Assembly (NCBI GenBank): GCA_963785125.1
Contig: CAWATU010000006.1
Location: 1 to 64,000 of the forward strand
Direction of reading: 5' to 3'
From: QHXN01 sp963785125
Lineage (GTDB): Bacteria; Acidobacteriota; Blastocatellia; Pyrinomonadales; Pyrinomonadaceae
Length of the DNA: 64,000 nt
How positions within the stretch are numbered: position 1 is the stretch's first letter; every line of letters begins with the position of its first letter. The notes under the pieces were generated by a model. That model was not told the origin of the DNA, made no database searches, and saw nothing but the letters and a program-made list of their open reading frames with translations. A program made the position numbers and the translations under genes. Of this stretch, positions 40,858 to 56,214 are shown piece after piece.

Positions 40858-43800
40858 TCAAAAATCAAGACGCACGCCGACGCGCACCGAGCGTGGGCGG
40901 AGCGTCCGCGTCGGTACGAGGAAGGTGTCGGCGAAGGCGCGGCGCTGCTCTTCGGTCGCGTCGGGGCGGAGCGAGTTGAAGTTGATGAACTCGGCGCCGA
41001 AGGTGTAGACGGTCTTGTTGAGCAGGTTGTCGGCCTCGAAGGTCGGGCGCAGGCGCGCGCGTTCCGAGAGGCGGAACTCGCGCCCGACGCTCAGGTCGAA
41101 GGCGAAGAGAGCGGGGCCCGTGCCGGCGTTACGCGGGAGGTCGCCGGTGCGGCCGACGACTGGAGCACGGAAGGCTTCGAGCAGGCGCGGGTCGAGCGGC
41201 TCGCCCGGCCGCCGCCAGTGGATGAGGCGCGCGTCGCCTGCGAACGAGGGGCGGTCGTTGCCTACGTCGTCGAGGTTGCGGTCGGCCCCGCCGAGGCTCA
41301 GGTTGAAGGGCGCACCCGAGGCGAGCCGCAGCACGGAAGCGCAGCGCAGCCGCCCCAACGCGCGCGGCGCGTCGAGCGTGGCGGAGAGGACGAAGCGGTG
41401 GCGCCGGTCGAGCAGGCTGCGTGCGCGCTCCGAACGGAAGTCGCCGACGCGCAGCGCGCTCGAAGTGTTGACGACGCCGTCGTCAATCAAACGCGACAGC
41501 GTGTAGGCCGCGCGCAGAGAGCCGCTGGCCCCTCGCGCAGAGAGTCGGAACCTGCGACGCGCCTCGACATTGAGACCGTGGTAGAAGCTGTTCCCAATCG
41601 ACGCGAGCTGCTCGATCTGCACGCGCGTCGGGTCGGGTCGCAGCGGCCGGAGCGCGGCGAGCGCGGCGTCAAGCGTCGCGTTCGAGCCGATGCTGTTCAA
41701 GTTAAAGACCGTGACGGGCACGCCGAACTCGACTGTGCGCGCGATGTTGTCCGCGTCCGAAGGCGCGAGCGTGAAGCGGACAAGCTCGCCCGCCGTCGAA
41801 GCGCCGTAGATGGGTCGCGCGCCGCCCGCGTCGCGGAAGTTCGCGAAGTCGCGTGTAAGAAGATACTCGGCGAAGTCCTTGAAGCCGAACGGAAGCCGTG
41901 GAGCATTGGCGTTAAATTCTCTCCACAGATGAAGACCGCGGTTGAAGGTGTAGTTGGCTTCGACGACGAAGCCGCGGCCCAGCTCACGCTCGAAGCCGAC
42001 GTTAGCCTGATAGCTCTCCGGAATTTTTATGTTCGGGTCGAGGCGCCGTGAAAAGTCTGTGAGGCGCGCGCCGAAGTCGCGGACGAGCGGCGAGTCGGCG
42101 CGGAGCGCCTCAGGGAAGCGGAGGTTGGCGTCGATGAAGGCGCGGCGCTCCGAAGAAGGTAAGTTGTTCGTGTCGAACTCGACGATGGAGCGGCCGAGCG
42201 TGAAGTCGTCGATGGTGCGCAGCAGGGCGCGGTTGTAGAAGACGCCGACGCCGACGCGCACGACCGTCTTCCCCTTGCCCGTCGGGTCGAGGGCGAGGCC
42301 GAGTCGCGGGCCGAAGTTGTCACGGTCGTCGAGCACGCTCTCGCGCTCATAGCGCAGGCCAGCCGTGAGCGTGAGGCGCGGCGCGGGGTGCCACTCGCCC
42401 TGTAGGAAGAGGCCGGCGTATGTGTTCCGCTGCGCGGACTCGGCGCCGAAGCGCTGCCGGAAGCGCGAGGGCGCGTCGCTCAGGAAATCGCCCGCGCTCG
42501 CGAAGCTGTACGTGCCGGTCGCGTCCGCGAGGTCTTTGTAGACCGAGCGGACGCGCTGCACGTCCGCCCCGAGTTTGAAGGTGTGCGCGCCGCGGATGAT
42601 GGTCAAAGTCTCTTGAAGTTGGAAGCGCGTCTCGGCGCGGTCGGTCGCGCCGGAGTTCGAGGAGCCGGCGACGAGCGTCCCCGACTGTACGGAGAGCGGG
42701 TCGTCAATCGTGATGAGCACGACGGGGCGCGGCTCGCTCGCGCGCGTCGAGGGTCGCAGGCGCGAGACCTGTGCGCGCAGTTGGTTGACGGTCGAAGGCG
42801 TGAGCACGAGGTTGTCCGTGTAAGCCAGCGCGTCCGTGTCGCGCCTGCGTCCTTGCAGGCCGTCGGCGAGACGCGAGCCGCCACCGAACTGACGCAGATT
42901 CTCCGAGCGGCCGAGTTGGAAGAGAAACGCGCCGCTGTGCCCTTCCGAGTAGTCTCGGTCGAGCCGCGCAGTGAAGGCCGTGGAGCGTTGCGGCGTCGAG
43001 ACGCGTTCGATGAACGGCGCGAGTTCCGCGGGAGAGTGAGGCGGCGTGGCTTCGGGCTCGAAGCGGCGGCCGGCGAGTGTGGTCGGGAGCGGGAGCGGGA
43101 ACGAAGTATTCTGCTCGACGGGCACGAGCACGTCTATCAGCGTCGAGTCGAGCACTTGCTCGCGTTCGTAGGCGACGAAGAAGAAGGTGCGGCCGCGGCC
43201 GTCGTAAATGATGGGCAAGCGCACGGGGCCGCCGAGCGAGAAGCTCGGGCGGTGTTCCTGAAGCGGCAGTCGTTTGAGTCCGCGCCGGTTGTTGTTCCAG
43301 GTGTTCGCGTTCAGCGACTCGTCTCGGAAGAAGTATGAGAGGCGACCTTTCAAATCGTTAGAGCCGGGGCGCGTGCGGAGGTTGACGCGGCCGCCGGAGG
43401 CGCGGCCGTATTCGGCGGAGAACTGGTTGGTGATGACCTGCACCTCTTCGACCGCGTCGAGCGGCGGCCGGAAGCGCTCGCGGGCGGCGCGGTCGTCGTT
43501 GTCGTCGAGCCCGTCGATGGTGATGTTGTTCGAGTAAGCCGGGCCGCCCGCGAGCGCGAACGTGCCGGCCTCTTCGGGCGCCTCCGCCGCGCGCCGCGCG
43601 TGGCCCGAGCCGTCGTGGTCTTCGGCGGCGTCGCGCGTCGAGAGCGGCTCCTCGGTGACACCGCCGAGCAGGAAGACGAAGTCGAGCGGCGAGCGCGTGA
43701 AGAGGGGCAGCCGCTCCAACTCCTCGCGCGCGACCGTGCCGCCCGCGACCGTGCGCGTCGTGTCGATGACGGGCACTTCGCCGTCGCTCACGACCGTCTG

Positions 43801-44193
43801 CTCGGCGGCGAGCGCCGCGGGGCGCAGCCTGAAGTCGATGCGCGCGAACTGTCCGGCGTGCGTGAAGAGTTCCCTCCGCTCCTCGGCGTCGAAGCCCGCG
43901 CGCTCCGCCCGCAGCGTGTAGGCGCCGGGCTGAAGCTCGACCAGACGATAACGCCCTTCGGCGTCGGTCGTGGCCGCGCGCTCGGCGCCCGTCGCGATGA
44001 GGCGCGCCGTGACCCGCGCAGCGGGGATGACGGCGCTGCGCTCGTCTGAGACGACGCCCGAGAAGGTCACGTCGTCAAGGTCTTGCGCGCGCGCAGTTGT
44101 CGCAAGAGAGATGATGAGAAGGATGCTGTTGAAAATCAGACTGAAGCGGAAATGAGCGAGGCAGGTGCGGAAGGCGGAGGCGTGGCCGTTCAT
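40858..44193 (-). CDS. Oar-like TonB-dependent outer-membrane receptor
   Basis: 1111 residues from ATG 44193, which has GGGAG 8 nt upstream; an in-frame start 33 nt earlier is weaker. Signal peptide (FSLIFNSILLIISLATTARA), a carboxypeptidase-regulatory domain (about 40-125: FSGVVSDERSAVIPAARVTA, GRYRLVELQPGAYTLRAERA), a plug with LFTRSPLDFVFLLGGVTEE and NNITIDGLDDNDDRAA, and a barrel ending in RSVRVGVRLDF. Third receptor of this type in the window, and the most divergent in its plug (LPLNGR is replaced by LPLFTR). It is convergent with the rhodanese gene, 19 nt apart. Confidence 0.9.
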   Translation of the reverse strand: MNGHASAFRTCLAHFRFSLIFNSILLIISLATTARAQDLDDVTFSGVVSDERSAVIPAARVTARLIATGAERAATTDAEGRYRLVELQPGAYTLRAERAGFDAEERRELFTHAGQFARIDFRLRPAALAAEQTVVSDGEVPVIDTTRTVAGGTVAREELERLPLFTRSPLDFVFLLGGVTEEPLSTRDAAEDHDGSGHARRAAEAPEEAGTFALAGGPAYSNNITIDGLDDNDDRAARERFRPPLDAVEEVQVITNQFSAEYGRASGGRVNLRTRPGSNDLKGRLSYFFRDESLNANTWNNNRRGLKRLPLQEHRPSFSLGGPVRLPIIYDGRGRTFFFVAYEREQVLDSTLIDVLVPVEQNTSFPLPLPTTLAGRRFEPEATPPHSPAELAPFIERVSTPQRSTAFTARLDRDYSEGHSGAFLFQLGRSENLRQFGGGSRLADGLQGRRRDTDALAYTDNLVLTPSTVNQLRAQVSRLRPSTRASEPRPVVLITIDDPLSVQSGTLVAGSSNSGATDRAETRFQLQETLTIIRGAHTFKLGADVQRVRSVYKDLADATGTYSFASAGDFLSDAPSRFRQRFGAESAQRNTYAGLFLQGEWHPAPRLTLTAGLRYERESVLDDRDNFGPRLGLALDPTGKGKTVVRVGVGVFYNRALLRTIDDFTLGRSIVEFDTNNLPSSERRAFIDANLRFPEALRADSPLVRDFGARLTDFSRRLDPNIKIPESYQANVGFERELGRGFVVEANYTFNRGLHLWREFNANAPRLPFGFKDFAEYLLTRDFANFRDAGGARPIYGASTAGELVRFTLAPSDADNIARTVEFGVPVTVFNLNSIGSNATLDAALAALRPLRPDPTRVQIEQLASIGNSFYHGLNVEARRRFRLSARGASGSLRAAYTLSRLIDDGVVNTSSALRVGDFRSERARSLLDRRHRFVLSATLDAPRALGRLRCASVLRLASGAPFNLSLGGADRNLDDVGNDRPSFAGDARLIHWRRPGEPLDPRLLEAFRAPVVGRTGDLPRNAGTGPALFAFDLSVGREFRLSERARLRPTFEADNLLNKTVYTFGAEFINFNSLRPDATEEQRRAFADTFLVPTRTLRPRSVRVGVRLDF

Positions 44194-44592
44194 TGTTCTT
44201 CTCCCGTCGCGCGCGCCGAACGGCATGGCGGTGAAGTCGAGGCGCGCGGGAATGTCCGAGAGCCCGCGTGCGGGCGCTCAGACTGAAGCTGTTTGTAATT
44301 TGAAGACGCCACCTGGCGGGGTGAGGCGTTAACTCATGTGTGTCGGCGGGCGCGGACTGTATCACCGACGCCCGAGACCGCGCAAGAAAATTCTCGACGC
44401 CATGATTTTCCGGCGCGACCTATTTCCTCCCGCAGCGGGCCGTCCCCTTCTTATCTCGAAAGAACAATCAAACCGTAACACCCCGTGCGGGCGCAGGTCT
44501 TAAAGTAGATTGCTTTGCGAGGCTTTCGCACTCTTCTCTCTCCGCGCGGCGGCGTGCCCGTCGCTTAATCCACTTACAGATGGAGTTCGACA
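44194..44592. other. Divergent intergenic region, nothing recognised
   Basis: 399 nt between the third receptor gene and the OmpA-family gene, which are transcribed away from each other. It should hold both promoters, but I could not point to a convincing pair of boxes, repeat or small ORF. The OmpA ribosome site GGAG is at its right edge. Confidence 0.4.
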
Positions 44593-45567
44593 ATGAGCAT
44601 TAACGTAATCCGAGCGATTAGACTATTGACGGCAGTCTTCGGCCTGGCTCTGGTTCTGACCACGACAGTCTCAGCGCAGGTGGCCGCCCCGACTTCGAAT
44701 AACCGATCCCTGACGCAGGTCAACACGCGTCCCGTCCCCGTCGGCGCCAAAGTGAAGTTCCGCGGCGTCATCGTCCGCCGCGACGCAGACACCTTCATCG
44801 TCCGCGACGCGAGCCGCACCGACACGCAGGTGCTTCTGACCGACGAGACGAGCATCAAGACGAAGGGCGGGTTCCTCAGGAGCGGTAAGAGGTATCCCGT
44901 CACTGACCTCCTGACGGGCCTCATCGTCGAGGTCGAGGGGCGCGGCGACCGGCAGGGTCAGCTCGTCGCCGACAAGATCAGGTTCAACGAGTCGGACATG
45001 AGGGCCGCCATCACGACCGAGACGCGCGTCGGCCCCGTGGAGGAGAACCAGATTCGTCTGGCGGGCCAGCTCGACGAGTTGGGTGCCGTTGCCGACGAGG
45101 CCCGGCGTGAGGCGGCCGCGGCGCAGGAGACGGCCAACCTCGCCAACGAGCGCATCTCGTCGCTCGACGACTACGACGTGCAGGACGAGGCCATCGTCAA
45201 CTTCGCCCTCAACAGCGCGGTGCTCTCTGCGGAGGCGCGCCGGCAGTTGGACGAGCTGGCGACGAAGGCTACGTCAGCGCGCGGGTTCGTCATCGAAGTC
45301 TCGGGGCACGCCGACGCGACGGGCAGCGCCGCACGCAACTTCCAGCTCAGCCAGCGACGCGCCGAGGCGGTCGTGCAGTACTTGGCCATCAACCACCACA
45401 TCCCCATGCGCCGCTTCATCACGCCGATGGGCTATGGTAAGACGGCGGCGGTCGCCGAAAACACGACCGCCGCGGGGCGCGCGCAGAACCGGCGCGTCGA
45501 GGTCAAGGTGCTCGTCAATCGCGGCATGATGCGGACGGCGCCCGTCAACTCGGCGCGCAACCCGTGA
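44593..45567 (+). CDS. OmpA-family envelope protein
   Basis: 324 residues. Signal peptide (LLTAVFGLALVLTTTVSAQ); an N-terminal beta domain at about 45-130 resembling DUF5666/OB-like strands (GAKVKFRGVIVRRDADTFIV, LLTGLIVEVEGRG); a helical Ala/Glu-rich spacer (about 155-195); and a C-terminal OmpA domain (NFALNSAVLSAEARRQLDEL, VIEVSGHADATGSAARNFQL, LSQRRAEAVVQYL, AQNRRVEVKVLV) that binds peptidoglycan. It probably links the outer membrane to the wall. GGAG precedes the start by 7 nt. It ends before a 34-bp perfect hairpin. Confidence 0.9.
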   Translation: MSINVIRAIRLLTAVFGLALVLTTTVSAQVAAPTSNNRSLTQVNTRPVPVGAKVKFRGVIVRRDADTFIVRDASRTDTQVLLTDETSIKTKGGFLRSGKRYPVTDLLTGLIVEVEGRGDRQGQLVADKIRFNESDMRAAITTETRVGPVEENQIRLAGQLDELGAVADEARREAAAAQETANLANERISSLDDYDVQDEAIVNFALNSAVLSAEARRQLDELATKATSARGFVIEVSGHADATGSAARNFQLSQRRAEAVVQYLAINHHIPMRRFITPMGYGKTAAVAENTTAAGRAQNRRVEVKVLVNRGMMRTAPVNSARNP

Positions 45568-45592
45568 TGCGAGCCGACTCTTAAGCAAAAAG

Positions 45593-45666
45593 TAACCGCC
45601 GCAGACACAGAGGCACGGCTTGAAGTTACAAGACTTCAAGCCGTGCCTCTGTGTCTGCGGCGGTTA
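45593..45666. terminator. 34-bp perfect hairpin between convergent genes
   Basis: Positions 45593-45626 and 45633-45666 are exact inverted copies with loop TACAAG; AAAAA/TTTTT flanks lengthen the complementarity. It lies between the convergent OmpA and YsnF genes and can serve as a bidirectional terminator. The segment TGCCTCTGTG...GGTTAAT recurs in part at 62824-62840. Confidence 0.85.
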
Positions 45667-45673
45667 ATGCTTT

Positions 45674-46525
45674 TTACTTGTTGCGACGGTCGATGTCGTC
45701 GCGCCCGGTGGCGGTGGCGCGGCGGACCTTGGTGCCGCCGGTCTCTTCCACGTCCACGTCGGTGCTGCGGACGGTGTCGCGGACGGTCTCGGTGCGCTCG
45801 GCGACCTCCTTGTTGATGGCGACCTCTTCGACGACGCGCGCCGTCTTATCGACGACCGCCTCCTCGCTCCGCTCGCGCAGCTCGAACGTGCCCTCGCGGA
45901 AGGCGTTGAGGTCGGCCTCCGAGACGGGACGGTTGACGGGCCTGCGCTCGACGCTGACGCGCTCCTCGCGGAGACGCACGGCCTCCTCGACGGGACGCTC
46001 GACGACGCGCGTGCGAACGCGGACGCCGCCGCCCTCGACCTCACGCTTGCCGACGCGCAGCTCCTCCTCGATGACGGGGATGCGCGCCTCGCCACCCTCT
46101 GCGAGGTCGGCGCGATTCGTCTCGACGTTGTCCGTGCCCACGTAAGCGGCCTGACGATGCGTCTCGCCGCGCTCGTCCACTTCGCCGCCGAAGCGGTTGA
46201 GGATGGCCTCGGCGCGGTCGGCCGTCTCGTCCGTCTCGCAGTCCACGGTGACGACCGTGCCGCCGCGGCCGACGGCCTCCGAGTAGTGGCTCGCGTACTC
46301 GTCGTTGTCGCCGAAGAGGCGCGAGAAGAAGTTGCCGATCTTGTCGCCGATGCCCTCGTCGTCGCGGGATGAATCGTTACTGGATAATTCCGAGCCCTCG
46401 TAGTTCGTGTTGTCGCGCGACGTGATGCCGATGTCTTCGCGCGAGATGCCGCTCTCGACCAACTCCACCACGGCGAACTGCGCCTCACGGTACTCGTCGA
46501 ACAGTCCTACTATCGTCTTCGTCAT
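45674..46525 (-). CDS. Stress protein with YflT-like and YsnF (DUF2382) domains
   Basis: 283 residues. The N-terminal ~115 residues (KTIVGLFDEYREAQFAVVEL, GTVVTVDCETDETADRAEAI) resemble the general-stress 17M/YflT fold; the C-terminal part is a DUF2382 domain (ARIPVIEEELRVGKREVEGG, VRVRTRVVERPVEEAVRLRE, ERVSVERRPVNRPV, RSEEAVVDKTARVVEEV). This architecture is found in bacterial stress proteins; the molecular function is unknown. The protein is very rich in charged residues. The next gene upstream also carries DUF2382, suggesting duplication. Confidence 0.87.
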   Translation of the reverse strand: MTKTIVGLFDEYREAQFAVVELVESGISREDIGITSRDNTNYEGSELSSNDSSRDDEGIGDKIGNFFSRLFGDNDEYASHYSEAVGRGGTVVTVDCETDETADRAEAILNRFGGEVDERGETHRQAAYVGTDNVETNRADLAEGGEARIPVIEEELRVGKREVEGGGVRVRTRVVERPVEEAVRLREERVSVERRPVNRPVSEADLNAFREGTFELRERSEEAVVDKTARVVEEVAINKEVAERTETVRDTVRSTDVDVEETGGTKVRRATATGRDDIDRRNK

Positions 46526-46600
46526 TCACTGCCCCCTTATTCTGATGTCTGTTGTTTAGGTGAGACCCGGCCGGAGAGAGACGTGACCGGGCGCCATTGT

Positions 46601-47233
46601 TTAGCTGTGCGGCGCGGCGTGACTTCGTAAGCCGCCTCCGTCTGACTCGTCCGCGTCGGAGCGTTCTACAGAGACCTCTTCGCTCAGCAGCTTGACGCGC
46701 TGCGGCCGACGCTCCTCGGTCTGTCTGCGTGTGATACGCAGCTCCTCGCGCACCACCAGCCGCTTCTCGACGACGAGCACCTCTTCGAGCACGGGCACGA
46801 TGAGCGTCTCGCCCTCGTGGCGCGGGCCGACGGGGCCGTCCACGAACTCGTCGATGCGCACGCGCTCCACGTCGTACTCCTCGCGCATGAGCGGCTCGTC
46901 CACAACCTCTTCGTGCTCGTGTACTGTCTTCGTCACGCGCACGCGGCCCGTCTCGACGACGCGCTTGCCGACGCGCAGCTCTTCCTCTATGACCGGCACA
47001 ACGGCGACGGGTGTCTGCCCGCCCGCGGCGGCGGCGAGTTCTTCAAAGCTGCCGCGGAAGATGAGAGTGCCGTGCTCCTGCCGTTCGAGCACGTCCTGCG
47101 GGAGCCAAAGCCTGCGGCCGTCTCCGAGCAGCACGCACGCGCGGCCTTTGCCGTCAACGCCGTCGGCGGGCGCCTCAACGGTGCCGCGCACCCCTTCGGT
47201 GTCGAACACGACTTCGTTCTCGCCCTCCGTCAT
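46601..47233 (-). CDS. DUF2382 (YsnF-like) stress protein
   Basis: 210 residues from ATG 47233; an open frame runs further upstream but is GC-rich and unlike the family. The N-terminus (about 1-65: VRGTVEAPADGVDGKGRACV, RRLWLPQDVLERQEHGTLIF) is PRC-barrel-like in character. The rest contains two DUF2382-type repeats: AVVPVIEEELRVGKRVVETG and TLIVPVLEEVLVVEKRLVVR followed by REELRITRRQTEERR. It is co-directional with the second DUF2382 gene 75 nt downstream, so they probably form a stress pair. Confidence 0.82.
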   Translation of the reverse strand: MTEGENEVVFDTEGVRGTVEAPADGVDGKGRACVLLGDGRRLWLPQDVLERQEHGTLIFRGSFEELAAAAGGQTPVAVVPVIEEELRVGKRVVETGRVRVTKTVHEHEEVVDEPLMREEYDVERVRIDEFVDGPVGPRHEGETLIVPVLEEVLVVEKRLVVREELRITRRQTEERRPQRVKLLSEEVSVERSDADESDGGGLRSHAAPHS

Positions 47234-47444
47234 TCTTCTACTTCGCGTACGTATGATTTGAACCCTTTCGACTAAGCCTCGCGAGTTCTTAAGCAACGCG
47301 CATACCTCTCGCGTCCCGCGCGCTGTTCGCAGGGATAGACCGTCTGTTACGCACACCCGCACAGACGCGAAGGCGTCGCCGGGGCGCGAAACGGTACAGT
47401 GTGTATTTATTGAGGTACTGAGGAAGGACGCGCGGAACTATCGT

Positions 47445-52010
<4,566 letters not shown>

Positions 52011-52224
52011 CGCCTGCGTCTCATCCGGAAGGTTTGTCTGTGGATTATGCCGTGCGCCGTTTCGGCGGGTTCTTTCGGCGAGCGCGCATTGTAGCATCTC
52101 GGCGCCGCGCCTGTTTGTCCAATCCGGCTGTCATTTTTTTTCATGGCGTGAAACGTTTCCGCCCCGCGCGCCATATAAGGTTGAGAGCGCGTCGATCCTC
52201 CGCGCGCTTCACATTACTCACCCC

Positions 52225-52263
52225 GCAAAAAGGGGCGGGGTTCCTCAAATAGAGCCCCGCCCC
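52225..52263 (-). terminator. Rho-independent terminator of the dnaK-dnaJ-hspR operon
   Basis: On the minus strand AAGGGGCGGGG (52253-52263) and CCCCGCCCCTT (52228-52238) form an 11-bp stem followed by T5. It lies 24 nt after the hspR stop. Confidence 0.85.
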
Positions 52264-52286
52264 TTGCCCCACATCTACGATTTTTT

Positions 52287-52694
52287 TCAGCCGCGCGGAT
52301 TCGTCTGCGCGCGGCGCCTGAGCACGGTGGCGCGCGAGGTTCGGACGAGCGCGCCCGCCTCCGGCGGCGGCGGCTCGGTCAGGTGCGAGAACTCCTCCGT
52401 GTGCGATTGCAGGTATGAGAAGAAGCGCTCGAACTCGCGCTGCATCGCGTCCATCTTCTCTCGCATGTTGAGGATGATCTCGACGCCCGCGAGGTTAACG
52501 CCGAGGTCGCGCGTCAGAGACAGGATGACTTCGAGCCGCGCCAAATCCTCGTCAGTGTAAAGACGCGTGTTCCCCTCCGACCGCGAAGGCTTCAACAATC
52601 CCTCGCGCTCGTACAGTCTCAACGTCTGCGGGTGAATCTCGTACTGAGTCGCCACCGCGCTGATCGTATACGTCCCGCCCTTACGTCTCTTCAT
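52287..52694 (-). CDS. hspR: HspR-like MerR-family heat-shock regulator
   Basis: 135 residues. MerR-type winged helix at about 8-75 (YTISAVATQYEIHPQTLRLY, EREGLLKPSRSEGNTRLYTD), then a coiled helix (GVEIILNMREKMDAMQREFE). The position after dnaK and dnaJ is that of HspR, which represses the dnaK operon with DnaK as co-repressor in actinobacteria. I found no convincing HspR inverted repeat (CTTGAGT-N7-ACTCAAG) before dnaK. The start codon is preceded directly by GGACTGA-family heptamers (as CCTCAGT on this strand), with no Shine-Dalgarno. A terminator follows. Confidence 0.9.
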   Translation of the reverse strand: MKRRKGGTYTISAVATQYEIHPQTLRLYEREGLLKPSRSEGNTRLYTDEDLARLEVILSLTRDLGVNLAGVEIILNMREKMDAMQREFERFFSYLQSHTEEFSHLTEPPPPEAGALVRTSRATVLRRRAQTNPRG

Positions 52695-52756
52695 AGTACT
52701 GAGGACTGAGGACTGAGTGGCTGAGTTTTTAACTCAGTCCTCAATCCTCATCACTT
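52695..52756. repeat. Inverted heptamer arrays GGACTGA filling the dnaJ-hspR gap
   Basis: Left arm 52695-52717 (AGTACTGAGGACTGAGGACT GAG) and right arm 52733-52756 pair over about 20 bp with two differences. A shorter alternative hairpin, CTGAGTT-AAA-AACTCAG, sits in the middle. The arms reach the dnaJ stop codon and the hspR start codon. Confidence 0.85.
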
Positions 52757-53930
52757 ATTCCAATCCCATCGCCACGCGCGGGTTCTCGGGGTTGAGCTGC
52801 GCGTAGCGCTTTAAGAGTTCCTTTGTCTCCTCGGAGATGACCTTCGGCAGTGTGACCTGGACTTCGACGAACTGGTCGCCGCGCGCCTGCGGGTTTCTCA
52901 AAGAAGGGATGCCGCGCTCGCGCATGCGGAACTGCGCGCCCGACTGTGTGCCGGGCGGAATCTTGAGCTGCGCCTTGCCCTCGATGGTCGGCACTTCGAT
53001 CTTCGCGCCGAGCGCCGCCTCCGCAATCGTCACCGGCACCTTGACGTAGATGTTGTCGCCCTTGCGCGTAAAATGCTTGTGCTTGCCGACGTTCGTGATG
53101 ATGAAGAGGTCGCCCGCAGGGGCGCCCATGCGCCCGCCCTCGCCCTTGCCCGGTATCCTCACGCGCGAGCCCGTGTCCACGCCCGCAGGTATCCTGACCT
53201 TCACCGTCTCGGCCTTCGCCACCGTCCCCTTGCCGTTGCAGAGCGCACACGGCGGACGACGTTTCCCGGCGCCGCCACAGTCCGGGCACTCCTGCGCGAA
53301 GCGCATCCGCCCGCCCGCCTTCTGCACCTGGCCCGTGCCGTGGCAGGTCGTGCAGGTGACGGGGTTGCCGCCCGTGTCGCCCGCGCCGTTGCAGCGCGTG
53401 CACTGCTCGGAGCGGTTGACCGTGATGTTCGTCGTCAAGCCCGTGACGGCCTCCTCGAACGAGAGCGCGAGCGGCATCTCGATGTCGGCGCCCTTCTGCG
53501 GCATCGGCCGCGGCGGCTCCTTCTCGGCCTTCCCGCCGCCGAACAACTCCGAGAAGATGTCGCGGAACGAAGAACCGCCGCCCGCCGTCGAAGAGGTCGA
53601 AGCGTTGCCCCAGTCGAAGCCCGCGAAGTCGAAGGGCACCCCGCCTCCCCGCGCGCCCGCGCCACCGCCGGGGCCGCCTGCGCCGCGCGCGGCGGCATCG
53701 GCGAGCTGGTCGGAGTACGACCCGAAGCGGTCGTAGACCTTGCGCTTCTTCTCATCGGAGAGCACCTCGTGTGCCTCCGTGATCTTCTTGAAGCGCTCCT
53801 CGGCCGACTTGTCGCCCGGGTTCACGTCCGGGTGGTACTTGCGCGCGAGCCGGCGGTAGGCTTTCTTGATCTCCTCCGGCTTCGCGTCCCGCTTGACGCT
53901 CAGAACTTGATAGAAGTCTTCTTTTGCCAT
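52755..53930 (-). CDS. dnaJ: Chaperone DnaJ
   Basis: 391 residues, type A DnaJ. J domain 1-70 with HPD at 33-35, a Gly-rich linker, four CxxCxGxG-type zinc repeats (CTRCNGAG, CTTCHGTG, CPDCGGAG, CALCNGKG) and the C-terminal substrate-binding domains (VRIPAGVDTGSRVRIPGKGE, PFDFAGFDWG in the linker). It delivers unfolded proteins to DnaK and stimulates its ATPase. Second gene of the dnaK-dnaJ-hspR operon; grpE is absent from between dnaK and dnaJ. No Shine-Dalgarno: the AAATGGT heptamer array ends 5 nt before ATG. Confidence 0.97.
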   Translation of the reverse strand: MAKEDFYQVLSVKRDAKPEEIKKAYRRLARKYHPDVNPGDKSAEERFKKITEAHEVLSDEKKRKVYDRFGSYSDQLADAAARGAGGPGGGAGARGGGVPFDFAGFDWGNASTSSTAGGGSSFRDIFSELFGGGKAEKEPPRPMPQKGADIEMPLALSFEEAVTGLTTNITVNRSEQCTRCNGAGDTGGNPVTCTTCHGTGQVQKAGGRMRFAQECPDCGGAGKRRPPCALCNGKGTVAKAETVKVRIPAGVDTGSRVRIPGKGEGGRMGAPAGDLFIITNVGKHKHFTRKGDNIYVKVPVTIAEAALGAKIEVPTIEGKAQLKIPPGTQSGAQFRMRERGIPSLRNPQARGDQFVEVQVTLPKVISEETKELLKRYAQLNPENPRVAMGLE

Positions 53931-53934
53931 TCTG

Positions 53935-54007
53935 ATGGTGAACAGTAAATGGTAAATGGTAAATGGATTCTGCCTTTATCCATTCACCATTTACCATTCA
54001 CCATTTA
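53935..54007. repeat. Inverted heptamer arrays AAATGGT filling the dnaK-dnaJ gap
   Basis: Left arm 53935-53967 (units ATGGTGA, ACAGTAA, ATGGTAA, ATGGTAA, ATGGA) and right arm 53979-54007 (TCCATTC, ACCATTT, ACCATTC, ACCATTT, A). They pair over about 24 bp around an 11-nt loop. The heptamer is A/T-rich, unlike the other arrays and unlike the flanking genes. Confidence 0.85.
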
Positions 54008-54014
54008 CGAGCCC

Positions 54015-55958
<1,944 letters not shown>

Positions 55959-56116
55959 GTTTTCTGCCTCTCCGATTTTCTAGCCGCGCGGCCCCCTCTG
56001 CCGGGGTACCCTCGGCCGCGTGCCGCAGTCAGTTGCCTGCCGTAGCCCTTTGCGCCCTACTCTCTTGGCTCGAACAGGAGCCCTACGGGCGCGCCGGCGA
56101 CCTTGAATGCGCCGCT

Positions 56117-56145
56117 AATATAATATGTGAGCCTCTCCTTGTCAA
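56117..56145 (-). promoter_or_regulatory. Near-consensus sigma-70 promoter of the dnaK operon
   Basis: On the minus strand TTGACA (56140-56145) and TATATT (56117-56122) are exactly 17 nt apart. The predicted start near 56110 gives a 150-nt leader rich in GC stems. No CIRCE or clear HAIR repeat overlaps it. Confidence 0.75.
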
Positions 56146-56214
56146 CTTTTAGTAGCAATTCCCCCTAACCGGGTTGCCCAACGCAAGTCGTTGGAAACTA
56201 ACGGATTAGCCGAA

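Noticed and set aside
53935..54007. Simple rho-independent terminator between dnaK and dnaJ
   Set aside because: No T-tract follows the hairpin, the genes form an operon, and the arms are clearly built from heptamers; a standard terminator is present only after hspR.
55959..56214. CIRCE or HspR (HAIR) operator before dnaK
   Set aside because: Only single half-site-like strings such as CTTGAAT and CTTGGCT were seen, without the inverted partner at the right distance.
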